This document shows, piece after piece, positions 8,370-16,062 of a stretch of DNA of 64,000 bases (position 1 is its first letter; each line of letters opens with the position of its first letter). Location: positions 36,721-100,720 of the forward strand of contig JACJWK010000012.1 in assembly GCA_020637195.1 (NCBI GenBank). The letters run 5' to 3'. The position numbers and the translations under genes were made by a program. This DNA is from Microthrixaceae bacterium (GTDB lineage Bacteria > Actinomycetota > Acidimicrobiia > Acidimicrobiales > DATDAH01). The notes beneath the pieces were generated by a model that worked only from the letters and a program-made list of their open reading frames with translations, did no database searches and was not told the origin of the DNA.

Positions 8370-9149
8370 CTACAGGACCTTGAGCTGGTCGAGGAACTCG
8401 ACGATCTTCAGGTGCGCCTCGCCCTCGTCCTCGATGATCTCGCCGGCCTGGCGCTCCTCGGCGGCCGACACGTCGACGATCTCCTGCTGGCCACCGGCCC
8501 AGCCGACGGCGCCGGCGTCGAGGCCGAGGTCCCCGACGGTGAGCTCGTCGACGGGCTTCGACTTGGCGGCCATGATGCCCTTGAACGACGGGTAGCGGGG
8601 CTCCACGACGCCGGCGGTGACCGACACCACGGCGGGCATCGGGCACTCGACGTCGTCGAAGCCGGCCTCGGTCTGGCGCTGGACGGACACCTTGCCGTCG
8701 CCCACCGAGATCTGCTTGGCGAACGTGACCGAGGGCAGGTCCAACAGGCCGGCGACCTGCTCGGGGACCGTGCCCGTGTATCCGTCGGAGGACTCGGTGG
8801 CGGTGAGCACCAGGTCGGGCTCGGCCCGCTTGATGGCGGCGGCCAGGACCTTGGCGGTACCGAGCGAGTCGGAGCCCGCGAGCGCGGGGTCCGACACCAG
8901 GATGGCCTTGGCCGCGCCCATGGCGAGGGCGGTGCGGATGCCGCCGACCTCGTTGTTGGGGGCCATCGAGACGAGGGTGACCTCGCCCCCGCCGGCGGCG
9001 TCGACCAGTTGCAGGGCCATCTCCACCCCGTACGAGTCGGACTCGTCGAGGATGAGCTTGCCGTCCCGCTTCAAGGTCTTGGTCTCGGGATCCAGCTGGC
9101 CCGGCTCGGCCGGGTCAGGGATCTGCTTCACGCAGACAACGACGTTCAT
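8370..9149 (-). CDS. etfB: Electron transfer flavoprotein, beta subunit
   Basis: A 259-residue EtfB, the usual length. Start MNVVVCVKQIPDP is the family N-terminus. The segment LSDP..AGSDSLGTAKVLAAAIKR and the ATESSDGYTGTVPEQVAGLLDLP region match the AMP-binding beta subunit, and FKGIMAAKSKP is the conserved C-terminal part. It forms the heterodimer with EtfA and is the first gene of the pair. It is divergent from the lipid-kinase-like gene with 86 bases between. Confidence 0.97.
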   Translation of the reverse strand: MNVVVCVKQIPDPAEPGQLDPETKTLKRDGKLILDESDSYGVEMALQLVDAAGGGEVTLVSMAPNNEVGGIRTALAMGAAKAILVSDPALAGSDSLGTAKVLAAAIKRAEPDLVLTATESSDGYTGTVPEQVAGLLDLPSVTFAKQISVGDGKVSVQRQTEAGFDDVECPMPAVVSVTAGVVEPRYPSFKGIMAAKSKPVDELTVGDLGLDAGAVGWAGGQQEIVDVSAAEERQAGEIIEDEGEAHLKIVEFLDQLKVL

Positions 9150-9219
9150 GCGCCCGATTGTCGGCGCTCAGCCCGTGAGGCGACAAATCCTGTGGGGGGA
9201 CGGCGGCATCCGGTTCGCC

Positions 9220-9225
9220 TAGGGT
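9220..9225 (+). promoter_or_regulatory. -10 box of the lipid-kinase-like gene
   Basis: TAGGGT lies 10 nt before GTG 9236, with no ribosome binding site between; probable leaderless start. Confidence 0.4.
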
Positions 9226-9235
9226 CGGCCGCGTC

Positions 9236-10153
9236 GTGAAGGTGCTGCTGCTGGTCAACTCGTCGGCGTCGTCGGTGACGGCCCGGGCGCGGGTGGTGAT
9301 CCGCAAGGCGCTCAGCGCCGACCACGAGGTGACGCTCGCCGAGACCACCCGCCGGGGCCACGCCACCCGACTCGCCATGGGCGCCGCGGCGGCGGGCACC
9401 GACGTGGTCGTCGTGCTCGGCGGCGACGGCACCCTGAACGAGGCCGCCAACGGCCTCGCCGGCACCGACTGCGCGCTGGCGCCCCTGCCCGGCGGCTCCA
9501 CCAACGTGTTCGCCCGCCAGCTCGAGCTGCCCGACGACCCGATCGACGCCACCGGCCTGCTGCTCGAGAGCCTCGACGCCGGCCGCATCGAGCCCATCGG
9601 CCTCGGCGTCGTGAACGGCCGCTACTTCGTGTTCCACGTCGGCATCGGCTTCGATGCGGCCCTGGTGGCCCAGGTGGAGCGGCGCGCCGCCCTCAAGCGC
9701 TACGCGGGCCACGCCCTGTTCGCCTACGCCGGGCTCGACACGTGGGCCCGCCACTACGACCGCACCCGGCCGCACTTCGCCGTGCACCACGCCGACGGCT
9801 CGGTGGTGGACGACGGCTACATGACCGTCGTGCTCAACACCAACCCGTACACGTACGTGGGCAACCGGCCCTTCGACCTCGCCCCCGACGCCACCCTCGA
9901 CCGGCCCCTCACGGCGGTGACCGTGCGCTCGATGCGCACGATCCCGTTCCTGCGAATCATGGCCTCGGCGCTGGGCTCCGGCGCCGGCCTGCGGGCGTCG
10001 CGCATCATCGACTACCGCCCCGACGTGTCGGCGCTGACGGTCAAGGGGTACGGGCCGTTCCCGTACCAGGTCGACGGCGACTACCTGGGCGAGATCGACC
10101 AGCTCGAGTTCCGCCACGAGCCCGAGGCGCTGCGCCTCGTCCTGCCGGTCTGA
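9236..10153 (+). CDS. Diacylglycerol kinase catalytic-domain protein (YegS/BmrU-like lipid kinase)
   Basis: A 305-residue protein starting at GTG 9236. The N-terminal NAD-kinase/DAGK fold holds the nucleotide-binding signature VVLGGDGTLNEAANG followed by LPGGSTNVFAR. The C-terminal half is the beta-sandwich of lipid kinases and ends PYQVDGDYLGEIDQLEFRHE. It probably phosphorylates a membrane lipid such as diacylglycerol or undecaprenol; the true substrate is not visible. No membrane segment. It converges on the beta-propeller gene. Confidence 0.9.
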   Translation: MKVLLLVNSSASSVTARARVVIRKALSADHEVTLAETTRRGHATRLAMGAAAAGTDVVVVLGGDGTLNEAANGLAGTDCALAPLPGGSTNVFARQLELPDDPIDATGLLLESLDAGRIEPIGLGVVNGRYFVFHVGIGFDAALVAQVERRAALKRYAGHALFAYAGLDTWARHYDRTRPHFAVHHADGSVVDDGYMTVVLNTNPYTYVGNRPFDLAPDATLDRPLTAVTVRSMRTIPFLRIMASALGSGAGLRASRIIDYRPDVSALTVKGYGPFPYQVDGDYLGEIDQLEFRHEPEALRLVLPV

Positions 10154-10211
10154 GCCGGCGGGCCACCGCCCGGCGCCCGAGGGGACGGCCCCGGCCCGGC
10201 GACCCGTCTCG

Positions 10212-12611
10212 TCAGCGTGCGGCTCGGCCCGTGCGTCGTCGCGCGACCCCACGCGCCCCCACGCCGAGGCCGACGAGCGCGAGCCCCACTCCGACGAGGC
10301 GGGCGACGTCCGCGCCGGTGCGGGCCAGGTCGTCGGGGCCCGCTCGGGGCGGCTCGGTGACCGGTGGCGCCGCCGGGCCCGTGGTGGTGGTCGGCCCGAT
10401 CGTCGTCGACGTGGTCGTGCTCGTGGTGGTCGTGGGTCCCACCGTGACCGTGGCCGAGCCCGCGGCGCTCACGCCCAGGCCGAGCTCGGGGTCCGCGGTG
10501 ACGGTCGCCTCGTTCACCAGCGTGCCCACGTCGTCGTCGTCGGTGGGCGTCGAGCAGGCGACCGTCACCGACTCGCCCACGCCGAGGTCGGCGAGCGGGC
10601 CGGCGCATCCCGCCGCCGACGGATCGGCGACCTCCACGTCACGCAGACCGACATCGCCGGTGTTGGTGACCGTGATCTCCCACTCCGCGGCCTCGCCGGC
10701 GACGATGTCAGGATCGACGGCGGACTTCGTGAGCGACACCGCGGGCGACGCCAGCGAGATCCGCCGGACCGTGCAGTGCGGGCCCGGGACCCACAGGTTG
10801 TCGTCGGGCCCCACGATCAGCTCCCAGACATCGGCGCCGGGGCTCCCACCCAGCGGGTAGGTGGTCACGGCGCCGGTGGGGGTCATGCGGGCGAGGCCCC
10901 CGGTGAGCCCCGTGAACCAGAGGTTGCCGTCCGGCCCCGACACGATCTCGGCCGGGGAGTGCAGACCCGCGGCGTGCACGTCGAGCACCTGTCCCGTGGC
11001 CGGGTCCAACACCGCCACCCGGTCGTCGAGGATCCCCACGACCCAGACGTTGCCGTCCGGCCCGAACGCGAGGTCGATGGGGCCGTCGACCCCGGCGGGG
11101 TACCGGACGCTCAGCCCCGTGGCCGGGTCGAGCCGCCCGATGGTGTCGGTGGCGTTGCCCGCCCACCAGATGCCTCCGTCGGGACCGACCGCGACGTCCC
11201 ACGGGGCGTCGTACTCGGCGGACGTCGTGGAGTAGGTGACCGTGCCGTCGGTGTCCACGCGGGTCACCCGGGCGCGGTCGACGGCCCACAGCGTCCCGCC
11301 GCCGTCGAACACCATCTCCCGCCCGTCGAAGAGGTCGACCGCCGTCTCCTCGACGCCGGCCCCCGTCGGGAAGCGGTAGAGACGGTCGTCGTCGGCGAGC
11401 GAGCCGGACCGGCCGTACGCCCACACGTCACCGCCGGGGGCCACGGTGGCCACGAAACCGAGCTGGGCCGCCCGGTGAGGGAGGTGGCGCACGGTGAGGA
11501 CCCGGCCGTCGGGGGCGAGCTCGGACACCACCCGGCCCCCGACGACCCACAGGTTGCCGTCGGGCGCGGCGGCGAGGTCTCGGGCCCAGCACGCGCCCTC
11601 ACCGGCGAAGGTGTACCGCTCGACCAGGCGGCCGGTCGGCGAGTAGGCCGGCACGCTCGGGGACGCGTTCAGGTCGGACGTGAGCCAGAGGTTGCCGTCG
11701 GGCCCGAAGCGCAGGCCGCGGAACGTCTCGCTCGACGAGCCGTCCCGCAGCACCGTGACGGTGCCGTCGTCGGGGTCGACCCGCGCCAGGCCGCTGCGCT
11801 CTGCCACCCAGACGTCCCCGCCCGGTCCCGGGGTGACCAGCTCGTACGGCCGAGCGACGGGAGAGGTGGTCACCGTGCCGGTGGCGACCTCGACGCGTCC
11901 CATCTCGCCGCCGGCGCCGCCCAGCAGCCAGAGGTCGCCGTCGTCGAGCGTCGCCAGGGCCACCGGTGTCGGGAGTCCCGCGGGGTGCGTCGCCAGGACC
12001 GTCCCGTCCGTCGGTTCCATCTCGACCAGGGTCCCGTTCGCCTCGCCGGCGACCCACAGGTCACCGTCGCCCCCGACCACGACGGCGGCAGGCCCGGTCC
12101 CCGGGGGCAGGGGGAAGACCGTACCCACGCCCGCCGGGGTGACCCGGGCCACGGTGTCGTTCGCCCGGCCGACCACCCACACGTTGCCGTCGGGACCTGC
12201 GGTGAGCGCCACCGGGTCGTCGACCCCGGTCAAGGCGAAGGCGTCGACCGACGCGTCGGCGGGGTCGATCCGGCCGATCGTGTCGTTGCCCCGCCCGGTG
12301 ATCCACAGGTTCCCGTCGGGTCCCGAGGCGATGGCCCACGGCCGCTCGACCCCGGTGGTGGGATCGACCTCGATCGCCCCTTCGGGGGCGAACCGGCCGA
12401 TGGTGTCGTTGCCCGCCCCGACGAACCACAGTCGCCCGTCCGCGCCGGTCGTGATCCCGGTCGGCTCCTCGACCTCCGTGCCGACCGCGAACGACGTGAT
12501 CGGCGGCGGTTCGGTGCCGATGGCGGCGCCCGGCAGCGCGGGGGCGCTCACCACCGAGCCGACGAGGGCCGCGGCCACGACGAGCCGCACGATCCGTGCC
12601 AGACGCCCCAC
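10212..12611 (-). CDS. Surface beta-propeller protein (Vgb/NHL-like repeats) with DUF11 domain and LAXTG-type sorting signal
   Basis: A 799-residue secreted protein. Signal peptide at residues 1-30 (IVRLVVAAALVGSVVSAPALPG). At least eleven repeats of a GPDGNLW/VWVVG type follow (GADGRLWFVGAGNDTIGR, GPDGNLWITGRGNDTIGR and so on), as in virginiamycin-B-lyase-like propellers, here probably a structural or binding propeller. A DUF11-type domain (VSLTKSAVDPDIVAGE to the VNEATVTADPE strand) and a Thr-rich stalk follow. The C-terminus has LARTG (762-766), a hydrophobic helix and an Arg-rich tail, the layout of class E sortase substrates. No sortase is in the window. Whether it has lyase activity cannot be said. 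Confidence 0.85.
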   Translation of the reverse strand: MGRLARIVRLVVAAALVGSVVSAPALPGAAIGTEPPPITSFAVGTEVEEPTGITTGADGRLWFVGAGNDTIGRFAPEGAIEVDPTTGVERPWAIASGPDGNLWITGRGNDTIGRIDPADASVDAFALTGVDDPVALTAGPDGNVWVVGRANDTVARVTPAGVGTVFPLPPGTGPAAVVVGGDGDLWVAGEANGTLVEMEPTDGTVLATHPAGLPTPVALATLDDGDLWLLGGAGGEMGRVEVATGTVTTSPVARPYELVTPGPGGDVWVAERSGLARVDPDDGTVTVLRDGSSSETFRGLRFGPDGNLWLTSDLNASPSVPAYSPTGRLVERYTFAGEGACWARDLAAAPDGNLWVVGGRVVSELAPDGRVLTVRHLPHRAAQLGFVATVAPGGDVWAYGRSGSLADDDRLYRFPTGAGVEETAVDLFDGREMVFDGGGTLWAVDRARVTRVDTDGTVTYSTTSAEYDAPWDVAVGPDGGIWWAGNATDTIGRLDPATGLSVRYPAGVDGPIDLAFGPDGNVWVVGILDDRVAVLDPATGQVLDVHAAGLHSPAEIVSGPDGNLWFTGLTGGLARMTPTGAVTTYPLGGSPGADVWELIVGPDDNLWVPGPHCTVRRISLASPAVSLTKSAVDPDIVAGEAAEWEITVTNTGDVGLRDVEVADPSAAGCAGPLADLGVGESVTVACSTPTDDDDVGTLVNEATVTADPELGLGVSAAGSATVTVGPTTTTSTTTSTTIGPTTTTGPAAPPVTEPPRAGPDDLARTGADVARLVGVGLALVGLGVGARGVARRRTGRAAR

Positions 12612-12644
12612 CGGTCACCCCCCGGCGCGGACGCTACTCCCCCG

Positions 12645-13325
12645 TCAACCGTCGAGCGCCGCCCTCGCCACGTCGGGGGCGTTGGTGACCACCCCGTCCG
12701 CCCCGTGCGCGGCGAGCTCGACGATGCGCTCGGGATCGTCGACGGTCCACGTGTTGAGGGCCAGGCCGGCGGCGTGGGCGCGCTCGATCAGGGCCTCGTC
12801 GACCATCGGCACCCACGGGTGCAGGGCGCGGTGCCCGTGGGCGGCGGCGACGTCGACGGCGTCGCCGCCCTGGGGGTCGAGCACGAGGAACGCGGTGGGC
12901 AGCTCGGGGGCCAGCTCGTGGCACGCGTCGACCGTGGCGAGGTCGAAGCACGAGACCAGCCATCGCTCGGGGTCGCCGCGGCGGCGCAACTCCTCGACGA
13001 CCGCGGGGACCACCGCCATCGTCGGGTCGTACGCGTCCTCGAGCGGCAGGTTCTTGATCTCGACGTTCACCCCCATCCCCTCGCAGGCGTCGAGCGCCTC
13101 GGCGAGGGAGGGCACCGCGGGGTCGATCTCGCCCCGGGTGAGCGTGTGGAGGAGCCGACCATCGGTCAGGGCCTCGTCGTGGAGCACGACGAGGGCACCG
13201 TCGCGGGCGAGCCGGACGTCGAGCTCGACCCAGTCGGCGCCGAGGGCGCGGGCGCCCTCGAAGGCGGCGACGGTGTTCTCGGGAAAGCGGGCCGAGGCGC
13301 CGCGGTGAGCGATGACAAGGGTCAC
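12645..13325 (-). CDS. ugpQ: Glycerophosphodiester phosphodiesterase
   Basis: A 226-residue GDPD TIM barrel starting at GTG 13325, with a GGAG ribosome site 8 nt upstream. The N-terminal catalytic motif IAHRGASARFPENT carries the metal and acid/base residues, followed by WVELDVRLARDGALVVLHD with Glu/Asp/His ligands. NVEIKN and a final LNTWTVDDPERI, GADGVVTNAP complete the family pattern. It hydrolyses glycerophosphodiesters to glycerol-3-phosphate and an alcohol. No signal peptide, so cytoplasmic. It is divergent from whiB1 across a 222-base regulatory region. Confidence 0.93.
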   Translation of the reverse strand: MTLVIAHRGASARFPENTVAAFEGARALGADWVELDVRLARDGALVVLHDEALTDGRLLHTLTRGEIDPAVPSLAEALDACEGMGVNVEIKNLPLEDAYDPTMAVVPAVVEELRRRGDPERWLVSCFDLATVDACHELAPELPTAFLVLDPQGGDAVDVAAAHGHRALHPWVPMVDEALIERAHAAGLALNTWTVDDPERIVELAAHGADGVVTNAPDVARAALDG

Positions 13326-13425
13326 AGTCGATGCTCCGGACAGGGTCGGTGAACACGGTTCATCCCCGGCGACGCAAGGGATTTCGGGGTGACGGCAGGG
13401 ATGTGAACTCTCGGCGAAAAAGTGC

Positions 13426-13454
13426 TTGCTACTGTTGTTACCGGGCGGTAAGGT
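13426..13454 (+). promoter_or_regulatory. Probable whiB1 promoter with overlapping palindrome
   Basis: TTGCTA (13426-13431) and TAAGGT (13449-13454) are 17 nt apart, a good -35/-10 pair. A perfect inverted repeat TTACCG-GG-CGGTAA (13438-13451) spans the spacer and enters the -10 box, a natural operator position. The leader to the GTG at 13548 is about 87 nt. Confidence 0.6.
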
Positions 13455-13513
13455 CTCGACCGTCCCCGCCGCATCAACGCCGCAGATCCGCGTGGTGCAG
13501 GCATGTGAACGAA

Positions 13514-13529
13514 ATCACGAACGCGTGAT
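13514..13529 (+). promoter_or_regulatory. Inverted repeat in the whiB1 5' leader
   Basis: ATCACG-AACG-CGTGAT is a perfect 6+4+6 palindrome 18 nt before the whiB1 start, just upstream of the GGAGGAG ribosome site. It could be an operator or a small mRNA hairpin. Confidence 0.4.
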
Positions 13530-13547
13530 CGACTCCTTGGAGGAGCG

Positions 13548-13832
13548 GTGGCCCTGACCCTGCCGGTGACGATGGAGAACGAAGACTGGCGTGCGGACGC
13601 CGCCTGCCGGGACACCGACCCCGACCTGTTCTTCCCGGTGGGCACCACCGGCCCGGCCATCGACCAGATCGCCTCGGCCAAGGCCGTGTGCGGCGAGTGC
13701 GACGCCCAGTCCGAGTGCCTCGAGTTCGCCCTCGCCACCAACCAGGACTCCGGCGTGTGGGGCGGCACCTCCGAGGAGGAGCGCCGCAAGCTGCGCAAGG
13801 CCTGGCTGGCCCGCCGCCGCCGAGCCTCCTGA
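13548..13832 (+). CDS. whiB1: WhiB-family [4Fe-4S] transcription factor, WhiB1-type
   Basis: A 94-residue WhiB protein from GTG 13548 after GGAGGAG. The four cluster-binding cysteines are Cys20, Cys48, Cys51 and Cys57. The GVWGG turn (69-73) and a basic tail (RRKLRKAWLARRRR) for DNA contact follow. WhiB1 proteins bind the primary sigma factor and respond to nitric oxide through their cluster (known for the family in mycobacteria). Placement beside a pdtaS-like kinase matches the Rv3219/Rv3220c arrangement, which supports WhiB1 over other paralogues. The promoter region carries two palindromes. Confidence 0.93.
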   Translation: MALTLPVTMENEDWRADAACRDTDPDLFFPVGTTGPAIDQIASAKAVCGECDAQSECLEFALATNQDSGVWGGTSEEERRKLRKAWLARRRRAS

Positions 13833-13901
13833 GCTCCGGGGGCGGCCACGCCCCCACCACGATCGTCGGCGCCGACTCCCCCCTCGGCGCCGCACGACGG
13901 G

Positions 13902-13928
13902 AACGACCCCCCGCACCGGGGGGTCGTT
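13902..13928 (+). terminator. Terminator between convergent whiB1 and pdtaS
   Basis: A perfect 12-bp inverted repeat (AACGACCCCCCG / CGGGGGGTCGTT) with a 3-nt loop, 70 nt after the whiB1 stop and 53 nt past the pdtaS stop. It can serve both strands, and on the top strand it ends in GTTG. Confidence 0.75.
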
Positions 13929-13980
13929 GCGCGTCCGGGCCGCGATCGCACGACCGCGCCGCCCCGCCCCCGCGCCGCGC

Positions 13981-15501
13981 TCATCCCGGGCGCGACGCCC
14001 CGACGGCGGCGGAGGCGGGCCAGGTCCGTCCGACGGGGATGCGCAGCTCGACCACGGTGCCCGACCCGGGACCGTCGCTCTTGTGCATGGAGATGCGCCC
14101 GCTGAGCTCGGTCTCGACGAGGGTGCGCACGATCGAGAGGCCGAGCCCCGACGATCCCTCCATGGTGAAGCCCGGCGGGAGGCCCGCGCCGTCGTCGACC
14201 ACGGTGACGAGGAGCTCGCGCCCCTCGTAGCCGAGGCCGAGCACGACCTCGCCCGAGTGGGTGGCGCCGGCGCCCGGGTACGCGTGCTCGACGACGTTCT
14301 GCAACAGCTCGGTGATGACCATGGCCAGGGGGGTGGCCACGGTGGCGGGCAGCTCGCCGGCATCGCCCTCGAGCCGGAAGTGCACGCGGTTGTCCGTCGG
14401 GAGCAGCCCCTCCTCGACCATGCGCAGCAGGGGTCGGAGGATGTCGACGAACGGGATCACCTCGCCCGCTTCCCGCGAGAGGATGTCGTGGACCAGCGCG
14501 ATGGACTGGATGCGCTGGACCGACTCGTCCACCGCGGCGCGGGCCTCGGGGCTCGAGAGGCGCCGGCCCTGGAGGCGCAGCAGCGACGAGATGGTCTGGA
14601 GGTTGTTCTTCACCCGGTGGTGGATCTCGCGGATGGTCGCCTCCTTGGACAGCAGGAGGCGGTCCCGGCGGCGCAGCTCGGAGATGTCGCGCAGCAGCAC
14701 CAGCGCGCCCGACACCTCGCCCCGCTCGATCAGCGGGATGCAGGAGATGACGACGGTGATGCCGGCCCCGCGCTCGATCTCCTCGGTCACCGGGATGGCG
14801 AAGGACCAGGCCGTGCGGGCGATGTCGTCGCCCAGGCCGAGCTCGGCGAGGTGCCGGCCGTCGAGGCTGGCGTGGATCCCGATCCGGTGCAGGGCCGAGA
14901 CCCCGTTCGGCGACGTGAACTCGATGCGCCCCGAGCGGTCGAGCACGATGGTGCCGTCGCCCACCCGGGGGTTCTCCTCCGAGCGGCTGTGCTCGTCGGC
15001 GAAGGGGAAGTCGCCCGACGAGATCATCTGCGCGAAGCGGTTGAACAGCTCGACGTAGGTCCGCTCGAGCTCGCCCGGCGGGCGGCCGATCGAGGGCGTC
15101 GACTCGCGGGTGAGCACGCCGAGGATGCGGCCGTCGTGGCGGACCGGGATGCACTGCACGCGCACCCGCTCGCGCAGCGCGGCCACGTCGAGCTCGCCCT
15201 CGATGAGCTCGTCGCGGCGGTACGAGCGGGCCACCTGCGGTCGGTCGCCCTCGGTGACGGTCACGCCCACCCAGTCGCTGCGGTACAGCGTCTGGCTGGT
15301 GGTCGGGCGGATCTGGCCGAGGATGACGAAGCGGTCCTCGTCGCTCTCGACCCCGTCGCCCGCCACCGGGGCGAACAGCAACAGGTCGGCGAAGCAGAGG
15401 TCGGCGAGCAGGCCCCAGTTGGCCACGAGGCGCTGGAGGTGGACGACGTCGTCCTCCCGCAGCGACGTCTGGGCACGCGCCAGGTCGGCGAGGCTCGGCA
15501 T
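13981..15501 (-). CDS. pdtaS: PdtaS-type cytosolic sensor histidine kinase
   Basis: A 506-residue soluble kinase. Residues ~1-160 form a GAF-like sensor, residues ~180-280 a PAS-like domain (GTIVLDRSGRIEFTSPNG). The HisKA_2 phosphoacceptor segment EIHHRVKNNLQTISSLLRL has His294/His295. The HATPase domain has ELLQNVVEHAY and a SSGLGLSIVRTL G-box. Length and order match mycobacterial PdtaS, which signals to the RNA-binding antiterminator PdtaR; no pdtaR is in this window. ATG 15501 follows TAGCAT by 6 nt (leaderless). It converges with whiB1, as in Mycobacterium. Confidence 0.92.
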   Translation of the reverse strand: MPSLADLARAQTSLREDDVVHLQRLVANWGLLADLCFADLLLFAPVAGDGVESDEDRFVILGQIRPTTSQTLYRSDWVGVTVTEGDRPQVARSYRRDELIEGELDVAALRERVRVQCIPVRHDGRILGVLTRESTPSIGRPPGELERTYVELFNRFAQMISSGDFPFADEHSRSEENPRVGDGTIVLDRSGRIEFTSPNGVSALHRIGIHASLDGRHLAELGLGDDIARTAWSFAIPVTEEIERGAGITVVISCIPLIERGEVSGALVLLRDISELRRRDRLLLSKEATIREIHHRVKNNLQTISSLLRLQGRRLSSPEARAAVDESVQRIQSIALVHDILSREAGEVIPFVDILRPLLRMVEEGLLPTDNRVHFRLEGDAGELPATVATPLAMVITELLQNVVEHAYPGAGATHSGEVVLGLGYEGRELLVTVVDDGAGLPPGFTMEGSSGLGLSIVRTLVETELSGRISMHKSDGPGSGTVVELRIPVGRTWPASAAVGASRPG

Positions 15502-15507
15502 GGCCGA

Positions 15508-15513
15508 ATGCTA
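15508..15513 (-). promoter_or_regulatory. -10 box of pdtaS
   Basis: TAGCAT on the reverse strand is 6 nt from ATG 15501, consistent with transcription starting at the start codon. Confidence 0.45.
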
Positions 15514-15612
15514 CGGCGCGCTCTCGCCGCGGGGCGCGACGGGCCGACCGCGGGTCCGGGCGCTCCTCCGGGAGCAGAGCACGACCTCCGGCGGACGACG
15601 GGCGCCGGGGGG

Positions 15613-15618
15613 TACGGT
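15613..15618 (+). promoter_or_regulatory. -10 box of the hypothetical gene at 15628
   Basis: TACGGT lies 9 nt before ATG 15628; no ribosome binding site is visible. Confidence 0.35.
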
Positions 15619-15627
15619 CCGGAAGCG

Positions 15628-16035
15628 ATGGCCGTCGAGTTCTTCCCCTACCGGTTCGACAAGCGCTTCGCCGCGATGTGGCTGCCCTTCGGGGCGCGTC
15701 CGGGCCGCGACGGGGTGCACGTGGGCGACGACCGCCTGCGCGCCACCTTCGGCTTCCTGCGCCTCGACACCGCGCTCGACAACGTGGCCGGTGGCCACGT
15801 CACCGAGGGCTACCGGTGGTGGACCGCGGTCGGGCCCCGGCAGTCCTTCGCCGACGACGGCCTCACGTTCGGCACGAACCACGACCGCGGCGTGTGCATC
15901 CACTTCCACGAGCGGGTCCGCGCCACGCTGAGCGTGCGCGCCCACTCGGCCCTCACCGTCACCGTGGACGACTGCGACGGCCTCCTCGACGCGATCGGCC
16001 GCGACGAGCCGCCCCCGCCCGACGGCGAGGCGTGA
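15628..16035 (+). CDS. Conserved-looking hypothetical protein
   Basis: A 135-residue soluble protein beginning MAVEFFPYRFDKRFA. It is rich in aromatic and charged residues with a regular beta pattern (RATFGFLRLDT; GYRWWTAVGPRQSF; GVCIHFHERVRATL) and ends in a short Pro/Asp tail. No domain recognised, no signal peptide or membrane segment. The pattern resembles small actinobacterial proteins of unknown function near signalling genes. It is divergent from pdtaS and converges on the cupredoxin gene. Confidence 0.65.
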   Translation: MAVEFFPYRFDKRFAAMWLPFGARPGRDGVHVGDDRLRATFGFLRLDTALDNVAGGHVTEGYRWWTAVGPRQSFADDGLTFGTNHDRGVCIHFHERVRATLSVRAHSALTVTVDDCDGLLDAIGRDEPPPPDGEA

Positions 16036-16062
16036 CCCCGGCCGACCCTCGGGCGCCCGGGC

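Noticed and set aside
6010..8595. Long plus-strand open frame opposite the lactone oxidase and etf genes
   Set aside because: High-GC antisense frame with His/Gly/Arg-rich translation and no family pattern; the reverse-strand genes are clearly real.
10776..13352. Long plus-strand frame opposite the beta-propeller and phosphodiesterase genes
   Set aside because: Arg/Pro/His-rich shadow of the repeat gene; no start context or domain.
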